Shown here: piece after piece, positions 45,598-60,500 of the stretch
Position numbering within the stretch: position 1 is the stretch's first letter
Layout: every line of letters begins with the position of its first letter
Source of the DNA: Bolinopsis microptera
Lineage: Eukaryota > Ctenophora > Tentaculata > Lobata > Bolinopsidae
NCBI RefSeq assembly: GCF_026151205.1
Contig: NC_087072.1
Span: forward strand, 19,124,103-19,188,102
Length of the DNA: 64,000 nt
Direction: 5' to 3'
The notes under the pieces: generated by a model
Databases searched by the model: none
What the model was told of the DNA's origin: nothing
The model's input: the letters and a program-made list of their open reading frames with translations, nothing else
Translations under genes and position numbers: made by a program

Positions 45598-48500
45598 CAC
45601 TACCGAAGTAGTACAAAGATGGGGGAATTGAATGGATTATATATTCGTGGAAACTATCTTAGCGAGCCATAGGGTCGGGTCTTACACACAGCAATATAAG
45701 TGGATGATAAATGACGTATATCTGGTTAATTATTTACATATCTGAAATAACCCACCCTATCTAATACGTTACGCATATACATAATAAATATATTGCTTGT
45801 CATGTCATCAGATCAAGAAAATGTCCAACGCAGCGCAGCTTCAACGTAAAAACGTCACCGCGCGCTACGTAAAATGAACCAATTGTGAACATTTCTGGAT
45901 AAACAAGATGGTCAGTGAATCAGTCATCATTGGTAAATGAACACTGTAATTTGAAGTTCAGACTGCGTTTAAAAATGTAATCCTATTTACCTTTGAACAG
46001 GGTTATTTCGAATGAGTCCCTGGTGGTCTGCGACGAGTCCTCAAGATTGTCCGGACAGGATTCTACTGGGGAAAGTAAAACATAATTCGCTTGTAATTGG
46101 ACAACTCTTGAAAAGTGAACCCAAAAAAGAAAAATAAATTTGATAATTTATGAACCTTCTTTTGTAGTCAATCAAAAGTTGCTTTTATTGTGGATCTTTT
46201 CCCGGACTAAAGAATGTTTTTGGGATAAATATAAAAAGCTATCAATTGAAACGTACCTGCAGCGGCTGCAGGCGAGACGGAGCCTGGGGGCTGTCTCTGA
46301 ATAGCCAATCTAACTTGAGCTGTTGTCGTCATTTCGTTGTACACGTCCAAAACACTAATTGGGATAAGGAGATATCAACAAAATTCGGGGATTTTTCGAG
46401 CTTTTGTAAAGTGAAAGATCACATATGGAACTCTTATCATAAATTCTGTGACTCAGAGGCCACCTTAGCATTAAGTCAGTGTTAACATTGCCCTCGTGCC
46501 CAATACCAAAATTTCAGCTGATATGTTGTTATGTCATCAGACACTCTCACACTTCTGACGGAATCTAGAGATCATCACATTTCTACAAAACATACAGTCA
46601 CGTGTTACAGCACTGCAATACCGGAACTGCTACTCATACTCAAATTTAGAGAGTCTGCAACTCTGCAGTGTTTACTAGATATGTTGGCAAGAAAACAGAT
46701 ATGAGCTACATTTAAACAGAAGTTGCAACGAAACTGTTCAGTGTAATGACAATTTGCCTGACGGAAAATTCAGGGCAAGTATCAGCTAATTCTGCATCAG
46801 AGCAACAGCGCATACTAAATATTGAATTAGGACCGAGATAAAATTTACAATTTAAAGAACACTTAAATTGAATGAGTGAAAACCCCTATTATATATGAAT
46901 AGCTAGCGAGACATTTCATTAAGGAATGACCAAAGGACATGCCTCAAAAAGTAATTGAGGGTCCGGGAGGGCTAGTTATGCGGAAAAGACCTGTCAAATG
47001 CTTGACAGGAGTTACTTTATATAAATATCTAGCGACATATATGGGCATATATATGGGCATATATAATGCAATATAACTGCATTTCCATTTATTTTCTCGG
47101 CAAAGAAAATATTTCTGTATATTCGGAGCTTCGGAGGAGGACACTTGTGACACGTGACAGTGGAACGTATCAAACATATGAGGGGTTGTCACGTGTCAAA
47201 ACAAAGGTTTCAGCTCCAAGCTAACTCCATCAAAGAGAACAACAAACTAAGAAGAAGGTTATTTTATTCACCTGACCATCGGCATAACGGACAAGTCAAC
47301 CCCGTTAACTTCAAGAATCTTATCTCCCAGCTTGAGTCTCCCATCCTTCTCCGCTGCACTTCCCTCTTCTATTGACATTATGTAGAGACCAGGCGACCTG
47401 GGGGTAAGAGTATTCTGATGGCACCTTCTTTTCTTTTAGATTATAATTGTTTTTCACTATTGTAACCGGACTCTAGGATCAGAAACAGTGAGAGTATCGT
47501 TCAGAAAGCGACGGTAAAAAGCCAGCTCATAGGCTCGACAGCTCACCCGTTTAGTCGGTTAATGGCAGCATAAAAATGTAATGGTCATCGCCGATCAACT
47601 AATGTTATCGGAGTTACCAGGTTGACGGTGATAGTTATAAGTCTACGAGCATTACAAAATAATCTTTAAAATCTCATAACGCACAATAAATCTGAATACT
47701 GATGGGGAGGTGAACTTTATCCTTTCTGACGTAATAGTGATTAACCAATCAGCTTGTAGTAATCAAACCTCAGAATCACTGTCAACTGTCAAAATAAATA
47801 TGGTTCACCTTCCCACCAGTATCCAGATCTAAGGAATAATGGTTATTTTTTAAATTCATCAGTTTCTGACCTGCCATCAATATGCCGGACATTGCATCCT
47901 AACGGTAGGTTATCCTTTTTAATCTCCACCTTGAGCGTGTCTCCTGCCCTGAGCATGATTAGTGATGTTAATTTAACAATTACTGACCAATATAATGCTC
48001 TTAAATCACGGAACAAATACCGAACAGGTCGGTGATATTTCATTATGTTTACAGGCCACGCCGTCCAGGCATCCCACTACAATACCGATTGTGGTGGACC
48101 AGGGTTAGCGACCAAATCAATTTATATCGTTACAGAGTTACGATATTGTGTAAGGAGACGAGTCCGCGCGTGTGTGTGTGTTTGAAGAGGAAATATTAAT
48201 TTTGTAGCAGGGTTAAAAGTGTACAGTACATTGTTAGTCAATCAGGATGAAGTCAACCTTCTCTAGTGTAAGTGAGATGTATATTGTGTAGTGCATCTTG
48301 TAGTTGGGTGAATAGTTGTGGCGGTGCTGAAATTAAAAGTGAAAGTAAGGTTTACTAAAAACCACATTCATTTAAAACTATCAATGCAATGAATAAATGC
48401 AATGAATCAATGCAATATGCGGAATATGCACAGCAAGTTAATATTCAAGACATATATACAATATGTACTATGTAAGGCAACATTCACCGAGGAGAATATG

Positions 48501-51500
48501 CAACTATTTAATTAAAACTAACCCAGTGGACGATGTAGTCTCCCCCAGAGTACTAGGAACTCCAATACCCCGCTCTGGTCCTTCATCCTCCACCTTTACA
48601 TTACTATCAATACCACGCTCTCCCCGAGGAGTATCTATACCCCTTTCCTGGGGCACACTATCAATCCCTCTCTCCGCACCTCCTATCTCCCTCTCTGATA
48701 CCGGCTTTCTGTTTCTAGAAGCTTCTATTCCACGCTCAGGGATAGAGCCGTCTATCTTCCTCTCCACAGCCCGATCAGATGACTGCTGACTGCTACGAGG
48801 GGACTGATGACTGCCCTGAGGTGAGCGGTGACTGCTGCTCGGTTGTACTGGACGACTGCTGTCTTGCTCTCGACCTGGAGTCTGAAATGGCAAGTCAGTT
48901 ATTTAACTTTTTATAAGACTATTTCATATTATTTCAAAGAGTTTATAATAATATGATAGTTCGTGGTACAAAGCACTAAGAAAACAACACTCTGATTAGG
49001 TAGTTTGGTGGTGTGAGCTGTCCCCTAAAACATGACACCAGTCGACTTATGCTAAAACTTTAGATTTTTAATTGAATCTCAAAAACCTGCAAAAATACCA
49101 CAAAAATATTAAATAGACTGTTTGTAAGAATTGTGTTCATCAGCACCAGAAAGGGCAGCTTAGATTTCACTCTTCAGATCTTTAGCTAATTACTCTCAAC
49201 TGTTGTTAAATCTTTCACACATATACGCTAACATCATCATTATTAATACAAACTCTTACGTTTCACATAATAACATTAGTCCAACCTTTCATTTAAATGA
49301 TAAATGCTAGTTCATCATTAATATAATAACATCATTAATATAATAACATCATTAATATAATAACATCATTAATATAATAACATCATTAATATAATAACAT
49401 TATAAAATTAGGAACACCTAGATACGAACCAGCGCTGCAGCTTATATAATTTGAACTATATAATAATCTCCTGGAGTAACTAACTACCATGATCCAGATT
49501 TATCAAGCCAATCACACAATACACGAAAAGAGACTGTACACTACTGTGCAACTAATCTTACCTTTTAAGGCACACACTGCTTCCTTATATGGTCATGCTG
49601 TGAGGAGCTCTCACTTTCTACCTAAAGACAAGTTATTGGTGCCTGTAAACGGAAACCTTATCTCCATGTGCCGGCTCTTACAATGCTACAAAATAACTGC
49701 TTTGTGCTACCCTGATTTTAACAAAACGGCATAAAAATTCACGATGCAAACGATCCTTTGATGGCAGGAAACAAGCACATTACTCAATTATCATCAAAAG
49801 GCGATCCCATTATACCTGTATACGGTAAGGTATTCATAGCAAGTTTCTAGTTATTATTACTTTTCCCCTCTTTATTTGTGATCAATATCTCGTGGTGCGT
49901 CGAAAATGGCTAATTTGATAATATAACAACAGTTACTGGAGTAATTTATCAATAAATGATACCAGTTAATCGGTAGCTAATCACAATAACGAATATCAGC
50001 CAAGTACAAGTTTCTATATAACCACATACAGTACACTACATAATCATATGATAATATACCAGCCTCTCCACCATTAATATAAATCATCCCAGTATATCAC
50101 CACAACAACAATTACTTAAACAGAAACGAAACAAAACATAAAACAACCAGTATAACTATAACACATTAACAGTTAACGCTAACCGGGGAGGAGCGAGAGG
50201 GAGGTCCAGGAGAACTGGGATCACCATCCTGGACCCATCTGTCAATCCAGGCCATCCTCTCCTTGTCGTTGGAAATGGAGAAGTAGCTGCTGTCGTTGAT
50301 GTTGTTGTTGTTGTTCCGTATATCTGGAGGTAGGGCGGTGGTGTCTCCACTCATGTATCCATCCAAAATACCGTTAATATTCTGAGGTTTGGTGCGCTCT
50401 GCACTCTTGTCACTCCCAGCTGCGGAGCTCTCACCCGCTACTTGGTTGAAGATGTTGCGTATCTCGGGGGGTGGGGCGGCGGTGTAGGGAGTCTCTTCCT
50501 CAAACTCTGCTACTAACTGAGGGAGAGGGCTGGTGAGAGTGTGGCTCTGAAGCTGCATACTAAGCATATTTTCTACACATCGATACATGGTAATATGTTA
50601 ATCCAACATACCTTGCCTTGAGATAACTTTAAAGTTAACAGTTTTGGAAGTTCGCGTTGTGGACACAAGTTTTACCAAATAGTTAACAGTTAATTATAGG
50701 ACGCTTGGAGGAAGAGATTTGGAAACTGAGAAATTTGGACAGAACATTTAAATCCCTGGAGAATACTCTAGAACTGTTGACAGCAAAGTATATATAGGAC
50801 AAACTTAAGCTAATAATGAAGTTGTCAGTAACGGTAAATTTGCCAAGATTATTAACTAACCTTGTGGGAACAAATTTCTAGGGAGCATGTCAGAACAATT
50901 TGCGGTGTACAAAGTTGCAGAAAGGAAATCATGGCACGAGAGAAAAACGATAACAAATAGTGACAGTGTGATTAAAAGTCAGTGGAGTGACGAGCCATTT
51001 TGAGAAAATTATTTGAACTTTGAGTAGGAGACAAATTAACTGTTGGAGTTAAAACACCGCTACTCGTGAGATTTGACGTAGTTATTACATTAATGACGCG
51101 GACATACGGTGTGTATCTGAGTTACTTTTGCTTCCTTCTTTATAAAATTTGGCAGATACAGTGATACGATTATATCATATTTTCAACAGTCGAGGACCAG
51201 AAATGAAAGTGTTTTTGTCTGATTCAATAATGATGGTTTATTCAAGAGATAGGTTATATATAAAGCTCATGGTTACACTGCACTATGTTTATTCGGCGCC
51301 GTTGATATGGCCAAGCGTAAAAAAACTCGCCACCTACACACCTATTAGGCGCTCAACATTAAATTTGGGTGATGACTGATGAGCTAAATCATTATTTAAA
51401 CATTCGTTCCATTATTCTTAACATTCGCTTTAAACACAGATACAGCTCGAAACACAACCTCCGATATTTCACGTACAAGGGATCACTAGCTACTAAGATC

Positions 51501-54500
51501 ACTACAGATTAAACTACTACATATTTTAATTATTACAATTCAACGTACATATTCATCAAATCTCCTAAGTCAATTTAATAAGACTATAGTACAGGAAAGA
51601 GAATTGAGGACAATTCACTATTATACTGAGGAAGTAAAATTGTAACCGCATAATAGTACAACATAATATGTAAAATAGTGGGGCATGACACGAGAAAGCA
51701 ACTAAATCCTTAAAAATAACAGAAAGTAAACAATATCGAATAGAGTAATTCAAATAGTAAATAACTTACAACATCCTTATCAGCCACAACGTCCGACAGA
51801 GCGTCATCCAGGTCCAGTATCCCTGCCTCCGAGTGTATATTGTGTACACATATCTTCTCATTAGGGTCCTGTAAAACGGAACATGTTAGACAAGGATTAG
51901 AATAATTAGAGGAGCCCCGAGGTTCTTATTGTTGGTGAATATTTACATTCCCTCTGATTGATCAGATTCAATTAAAAAGCAGTATATTACAGTGTTGATC
52001 AGATTGAATTAAAAAGCAGTATCGTACGTGACACGTACGATACTGCTTGCCAGTATCAGCTTTCACACGAGAGTATAACTAGGTCTTTATCCACTGTACT
52101 GAACAAATCGTTTAAATACAGTTGGCAAGGCCAGTGCAGGATGGAGAGGCCTAGTGTTTGATAAAGTGCCAGTAATTGTGCCGTGTAAGAAACACTATGG
52201 TTATGAAGTGATACAGGTGCATGTAAAAGAACATTACAGTTACACTAGTCACTAAGTGCGGTGTAATTTAGCAATTAGAGGTAACCTGTTATGAAACACA
52301 CGTAAGGTTACTTCGAAGGGGGCAAGTTCCAACAAGTTCCTGAAACCTCACACTCACATTATCAAATTCAATAACGATTCCACACTTAGATCAGATAACT
52401 CTGATCAGTAAATTACACACGAGTTAGTAACCCAGATACACCACCAAACTGAGGTTTAGCGGGAAAGAGTGACAGGAACGTGAATTATAAATCACCTTGG
52501 AGGAGAGGGTGCTGTCGCCACAAGAAGGCAGCTCCGAAAAATTGACCATGGAGTAGGAATTACTGGCATCAGGACCCATCTCACTTCTGAGCCCCCGGAG
52601 TCTCGGCACAGGACTGGTGATGGCAGCCTGGCAACTAGTCCTTCTCAAGAATAAGGCTGGTGAGAGACAGAGAGATTGTTGGGAGCCTAAAAGTGGGGAG
52701 CCTAAAAGGGTTTGTTGTGAACCACCTAACGGGGACTTTACCAGGGACTTGTCCTTCAGGGCGTATGTTTTCACGGGCATGTTTTTGTTGAGGTTCCTTG
52801 TGAGGGTACCGCTGGTGTTTGGATCCGAAGTAGGTGCTGCAGGGGATGACTCTGGTATGGCCAGGTTCTGTAGTGAGACCCAGTTACTGGGTCGAGGTGG
52901 TTTAGAAGGAGGTGGTTCTGAGTGGTTGTGAGGAGGTAGAGGGATCCTCTCTGGTATTTGTGGTGTTCTGAGATTTATGATATTCTGATATATAGGGGGT
53001 GGAGGAAGTGGGGGAGGAGGACTTTCTGGTTCTGAAGGAGGAGGAGGAGGAGGAAGCGGAGGAGGAGGACTCTCTGGATCTGAAGTGGAGAGGAGGGAAG
53101 TGTGTATCTGATCTAAAGTAAGGGGAGATGATGGGATATGGAGAGTCCTGTCACTGGTGAAGGAGGTTGGAGTAGGGAGACAAGACCTAGGTACAACCGT
53201 AGAGGTTGGAGAAGAGACGGAAGATCTCTGTTAGCTGGAAACACTGTTACCAGGTCAACGTCTGGTGAGTCTTCTCCTCTCTGTGGGTCCTCCTGGTGTT
53301 CTGATTTGTTGCCAGGGAGTATCTGTGGTTCTGATTCTTCTGGCAGAGAGATGAGATCTTCTTCTCTGCTAAGCGGTAGTATTAGTTCTGACCTTCTTGA
53401 TGGAGCTGGTGAAAAGGCACACAGTTTTATGAACGTTCTGTATAGTTCATCTTGAGATTCGACGTTACTGCAATACGTCACAAAGTCCAGGTCTTCTTCT
53501 TCTTCAATTATCAAATCATCCATTTTCTAACATCACCAACACAAAGCAGCTTCTCGTCAGCAGCTGGCAATCGTTCTTCTTACTTCAATCTTCCCTTAAG
53601 CTTCATGAACTCTTCTGGAATCAATCCAATCTGTTCAATTGTAAACAAGAGCCACAACAACTGCTAAAACACAACTTTACAGAGTGTTATATTATCACAA
53701 CGCAACACAAAAACTCGAACAGTTCATTAAACAGCACACAGAAACTACACGGAGTTAATGGACTGAGGAGCACACGCGACAATACAAAGGCAATGGTAGT
53801 GTGTTGTCAGTTTCTACAACTCTCCAGCCCGGGCTCCTCTAGGAATGTGAGGTATCATCTTACTCTAATGAGGGGGAGGCTAATGTGATTATCAGTGCAA
53901 CATGTGGGGATGGAGAGAGGGAGAGAGAGAGGCGGGGGCTTATTATTATTATTGTGGAACTGACATCATCAGTGATGGGTAGTGTTCACGTGATCTCATG
54001 TCACAAGTCATCAGGGGTGAAGTGACGTGTCTGTGAAATAAAGGCTGGGAAATGGGGCAGTTGTCGTGCAATTGGTGGAGGAATCTAGGTGAAATTCAAT
54101 CAGGTAATTACTAATTAGGTCAGGGACTAAACCGTTATTTTAAACGTCAGACAGACACAAAGGTCTGTCGTAAGTTCGCACGGTAATACACAAAAGCACA
54201 AAGAGGGGGCCGGGGGGAGTTACACTGTACAAGGTGTTCCACTTCAAGTTCAAAGGGCGGGAGTAAGAATAACACCAGACTCCTGGAGCCTGACCTTGAG
54301 TTTGTAAGAAGACAGACAGACATGGCCCATTTAGACAAAACCGTTGGCTAAGTGGGGCAGAAACGTATTTAAACAACATGGAGTACAAGTTGATAACTAA
54401 TAACGTAGCAAATAAAATAATATAAAATAGTGTAACATTGACTTTATTACTAACGTATCATGTAACACTAGTTGTCACAGATCCAAACAAATGAAAGCTA

Positions 54501-57500
54501 AAAGCCACACAGAATTTAACAAAGGCTGTAAATCCATAGGTCATTCTGACCTATGGAAGTGAGATATGGAACACGACTCAAGTGCAGACAAGAAGATTAG
54601 AGTCTTTCCATCAGTACTGCTTACGCAGAATCCTGAGAGTGAGGTGGTTCCATCGAGTAAGAAATGAAGATGTTTTAAGAAGGGCTTCAATAACTGCTCT
54701 TACTGACATAATAGCAACAAAACGGCTACGTTGGTTTGGACATGTCAGTAGAATGCCTGAAGATCGGTTACCTAACTATCTACTTGAATGGAAACCCAAG
54801 CATGGGAAACGATCAAGAGGCAGGCCTAGGAAGAGCTTAAATGATGTATTTATTGAAGATGCTGAGCAGAGATTGGATCGTAATGGACTCACGATTGATT
54901 GTATGAGAAGATTGGCTGCAGATCGAAAAGGATGGAGAAATATTACCCGCCGAAGTTGTATAATACAAAGTAATGACGCAGATGACGCAGACTAATCCTT
55001 TTGGATGGAGATCTCGCCATGTAACATGTATGTATGTAAATCCATGATCAAGGGTCCTCAGATAAAATAAAAACATCAGCCAATATCGGCCATTACAGTG
55101 TGAGGCAATACAAACAGTGTACCACACAATATAGAACAACCTACACATGAGAAATAGGCCCGGCAGGCTCACTACTGAATATGTAATTGAGGAGAAGCAG
55201 GCTTTTAACGCAACTCCGTATATCATAAGCACACAGTGTCCGTCTCAAGATCTGAGACAATCTGATGACCATTGACCGGCTCTCTGGGAATGACCAACGT
55301 GCATATTGGAACGCTGGTGACCTAACTATATACGCAGATGTATTATATGTTTAGTCATTCCAGCAGGAGCAGCCATGAATTGGATGAGTTGCAGTTGCAG
55401 ATTTAATCAAAGTCTGAGCAGCAATGACTCCGCCCTCATATGTTTAAAAGTTGGGAATAATTTAATCTAATCGGCGGGATTCAGTTACTTGGCAGTCGCA
55501 GCCGCAGCAATGCATTGAGCTCAACAGGTAACAATAGTGGAAATTAAGATGGCAAAGTCTTCAGAGTACTTGAAGCAACAAGCCGAGGCAGTGGTGCAGC
55601 ACAATACGGGAGTAGACGGAAAGAAATATGTCGCACCTGGGCAGGGCCTGTTGAAACAGACACGGCACTTGCAGCTTCAACACTGATAACGAGGATGGAA
55701 CATGTTCCTAGGGTCCTGTTTTTGCCAAATTTACAGAGACTAGTAGTCTCCTTAAATTAAGGAATCTGAACTTGGCGTTCAGAAAGCTTTGCTTGTTGCA
55801 AATAAGTTTAAGTTTGCCAACAACTGAAAGCTAATGCGAGACTTAAATGGAAACCAATTTCCAATAAACCAGACGAGACGAAACCATTTTGTAAATTTAA
55901 CCTAATAATAGGGATCTCGACTGAAGGTTCTGCATACTTCAGAAATTGGTGGTTATAAATGGTTTACTTTCCAGATATTGACCACCGATTTCGACAAAAA
56001 CCACAATTTATAATTTACTGTTTTGAAGATAAAGTGCTGTTGTGCGGTCAAGAGACCGACCAGTAAAGCACAGAGAGAGAGAGATTGACCGTGACAAGAG
56101 AACAACAAGCAAACAGTGCAGCGAGCTGAGTCTGCACAATGATACTGAGAGCTGTCTGCTCACGCATATATAATGTACAATCACGCAACTATACTTGAAA
56201 TGTGACACATTACCAGCTGATAAATTATGCAAACAAGTGAATATTATAATATGGTCAAATAAAGTAAAAAGTATTATTATAAATAGGCCCTGACTGGATT
56301 TCCTGTTGAACCTGAACCCGATGGGATATCCGGCTACAAAATATCTTAGATTCCAAAAAAAATAGCTCGGATTCTTAAAAATATCTTAAATTACAAAAAA
56401 ATACCTCAGAATTGAAAAGTAACCTAATTTCATTAAGTACAACAACATTTTTCCGTGAAAATTCATACTTATAATTTGTAAAATCACATACTACGTTACA
56501 AGTCACTATAGGGTTCGAGGGGCACGCTTGATAGATTGACAAATGAAAGAAATATTATACAAGCTGTCTTGAGAAAATTGACTTATGTCTACAAACTTAT
56601 CAGCAATATTATGATAATATCGTATCATGTTATATCCTTTAAAATTCCAAAAAACTGTAGTTATTTAAACCCAAATAGCTGCGTTATTGTGAACAAGGAA
56701 ACAACTGGATTTCCGGGTGAATCTGGTCGAGATGGAATATCCGGCTCAAAAATACCTCAGATCCAAATTCCAACATTCTGAGATGGCAGATGATTCGTAA
56801 AATGCTCTTAATTGTATGCAGTTTTTGGGTGGGGGAAATCTCTGTTCTGCCACAACAAAAATGCATTTCCTCCTCAACAATGCCAAATATGTTATTAGAG
56901 ATTCGTTGGGTTTGTATTGGATATTTTCAGGTTCATATACAGAAAAAATTCAGCAGGCTACAAACCCCTAGATTGTTCAGTTATAGAAAATATTAATGAT
57001 ACATACCGCAGAGTTGGAAGCAAATGAGTTGATGGAGATACTGATAGGCATACCAACAACTTCACCTCCGTCAGTAACCAGTTCATCACAAGGAGGGGGC
57101 ATCTTCTTATCTGCTTCTCTATCATCAGAGTGACAGGTTGAAGTACGGGGAGAAGAGGATCTCTTCCTAAACGAAAAGATTTTGGAAACTATGCGATCTT
57201 CTGGGGAGTTAGAGACAGCATCCTCTAGTTGAGTGGAGGTATGAGATGAGCTGGACCGGTGATCTGATCTGGTCCTAGCGGGTTTAGAACGGGTTTTGTG
57301 TCTGAGTTTAGGAGTGGGAAGAGTAGAGTACGATTTGGACTGGATATGTAGTCTGTTATTCCTCTTGGAGGGTACAGTCGAGTACCCGGAGTGCAATTCT
57401 GACTGGGATAATAGTTGACCTGCCCAGATGGTCCTGTCACATTTCCTATCATGTGATCTGTCATGTGATCTGTCATCACTAGAATCTCTGTCTCTGATAG

Positions 57501-60500
57501 GGCTAAGAGAACTTGTTGTTGTCTCGACTGAAGACTGTCTTAAGCATCTAGGTAATGAAGAAACTACCCTGGGTTGAGACCGGAGGTTGTCTCCATTACA
57601 TGACGAGCTGTTCTCTTGAATCTCCTGAAGGTTGAGCTGCCAACGGCGCAGTTTGGCGGCTATGTAGCGCTGTTGTCGCAGTTCAAGTACCACATCCAGT
57701 GGTTCATCTACCATCTTACTCGCACATCACTCTCTGTGTACAGCTAATTTTATAATCAAACAGGTCAAAATCAACATTAATTTTATATTCTATACTACAC
57801 GAAAATATGAGATTTAATAGAATTGTGAACGTTGAAAAATTATAGTAAAAATAAGCAAGGAATACAAAACGATTACAAAGTAAAGTTAGGAATGTGGAAC
57901 AAAGGGCACAGAAACCATGATACAGCCACCAGTGAGAGAAGAAACAAAGTTATGATACGATTATAGCTGGACCAGGCAAACTAATATACGGGCTCCAGAT
58001 CTGTACTATCCGTATCTTAGCAACGGGTTGATTATCACTGAACCTTGGGAGCCAGTACTGGAACATCAAGATGATGGCATCGCTGTACGGGGTAAATAAT
58101 AATGCAAATTTTCACATTTTAAAGACAAAATCGAGTGACTGGCAAAAGTAAAAGAAGTGTCCAACGACTGATTACTTTGCTAAACCTTCTTTTTTACACC
58201 ATTATATTATCAGTGGGTCATAATCCAAGTTGTAAAAATGCATTTCTTGGAAGCTTTTAAATACACGACACGTAATAAGCTAATAAACCCACTACCCGGC
58301 ATTTAGATTAAATTAAATGAAGGACAAAATTAATTAAATGATTAATTTAAATTCCAACACCACGTAGCGTAAATATGTAAATAGTGTTACAAGAGTAACA
58401 CATTTATTACGAGTAACCAAAGGTTTAGTGATTAGAAAAGTGTAATGAGAAACCCGACACTAATAATAATACATAGAGTCCACCAAACTATCTCGAAGGG
58501 GTATTCGGCCAGCTGGTGACTCTGAACTAGGGATGTACACGGATTTCTACATTTGAGATTAGCAATGCAGAAAGTTGGACTGCTAGACAATGAGCTTGGT
58601 AGAACATGGTATTTGTTATTCGAATTTCTAATGTTGTCTCCAGGAAACCATTTTAAACAGTCGCAATTCATTCAATTAAGCTAGAAAAGGTGTTGGCCAA
58701 AACCCAAACAACAAATAAATTTAAAATTCCTACAGGCTATAACCAGTGTATAGCAGTAATAATATCATGTAATGATACCATGAAATATGTACCGATAAAT
58801 AAAGGGATCCCAACGGCCTTAACAAATCTAATCAATATTATATTAGGTGCACGCAAGATACTAAAGATACTGTGGAGTTTAGAGAATATGATACATAATT
58901 AAATGTACGTTCTCACTGAGTAGAAATAACGAGATGAATTAAAGCAGCAGCTCACAGCAGCAACTAAAAGCAGCAACTTGAACTAAAACTAACACTGAAA
59001 ACCATTACCACACAACTTAAAACCTTGACCACAAACCAGACACACAGCTAGAGTAATTTGTACAACAAACAATCTACAATGTGCTCCTCCTCCTTCTCCT
59101 CTCAGAGGAGAGATATGTGCACAGATTTACAAGGAGAATCAACAAGCAGGTAATCAGAAACAGAGAACACTTACTACATGATGGAGGTGGAGGAGCGAGG
59201 AGGAGAGACAATAGATCTAGCCCCGGGAATTATAGTCGCTCTAGAATGTAGTATCACATTGTTGACATGCCATCATGAGGTATTTGGCATGAATGTACGA
59301 CGTACGCTGTGTACTGTGTAGTGTGTGTGTAAGTAAGATTGAGAGTAATGTTACACATGGTTTGTTTATGTTGTTAGAGTGATCTCTGCCAGCCAATTCA
59401 GATGTACACTACAAGGATTTCATGAGGTATGAAGTACAAAGAACCAGAGCTCACCTCCATTAGAGTGCTAATGGAACTAATTGTAACACTCCACACTTCA
59501 CAGCTACATCAGAGTTCAACCTATTTTGACTACATGAAAGTGAGAAGGCAGAGGGGTTGATGGATGAATAATTGTCCAGTGCCAATCCCGATTCAATGAC
59601 TCCTTTTCCCTGGAATCCATTTACCGGTACCCTAGCCACTAGAACCCATATTAAGGAAAACAGGTAATAGTGTCCCAGTGTCTGCATGGTGATAATATTT
59701 CTTTAAGTAATACTACTACTACCAGGAAGTTTGTTTTTTTCGCTCAACTAGACTGTAACTTAAAGCATGAACTTTAACAAGTGAGGCTCATTACGATGGT
59801 TTCATTAGTTAAATGCAGTGCAATGGTGAGAAGCAGAGGCACATATTAGGTGCGATGGGTGCGGGATCGCACAATTTATCGTTTTCCGCACATGTCCGCA
59901 TAATTTATTGTTTTCCGCACATTTTGTAATTTTCTGCATATTTCCGCATAATCTAGCATTTTCCGCGTAATTTCGCATAATTTTGAAATTTTCGCGTTAA
60001 GATTTTCGAGTGTAAAAACCAAAATATGTTATAGTCGGGCCCTTTTAGGACCGTGTCTCAGGCCCTTTCGGGACCCTGACCCAGGCCCTTTTAGGACCGT
60101 GACTCAGGGCCTTTCGGGACCCTGACCCAGGCCCTTTTAGGACCGTGATTCAGGTCCTTTCGGGACCGTGACCCAGGCCCTTTTGGAACTCATACCTAGG
60201 CCACGTGACCCAGTTACCACGTGACACAGGCCCTTTCGGGACCCTGACCCAGGCCCTTTCGGGACCGTGACCCAGGCCCTTTTGGAACTCATGCCTAGGC
60301 CACGTGACCCAGTTACCACGTGACACAGGCCCTTTCGGGACCCTGACCCAGGCCCTTTCGGGACCGTGACCCAGGCCCTTTCGGGACCGTTACCCAGGCC
60401 CTTTTGGGACCGTGACCCAGGCCCTTTCGGGACCGTTACCCAGGCCCTTTCGGGACCGTGATCCAGGCCCTTTCGGACCGTGACCCAGGCCCTTTCGGGA

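Noticed and set aside
54140-54388. Two overlapping minus-strand frames upstream of the LINE fragment
   Set aside because: No splice support and no domain; lies in PAR-3 intron 1.
55550-55686. 45-codon plus-strand ORF starting MAKSSEYLKQQ
   Set aside because: Protein-like but unmatched, with no splice or promoter evidence; could be chance.
59460-59687. 75-residue minus-strand frame with a hydrophobic start
   Set aside because: Looks like a signal peptide, but no exon context or homologous motif; phase does not fit PAR-3.
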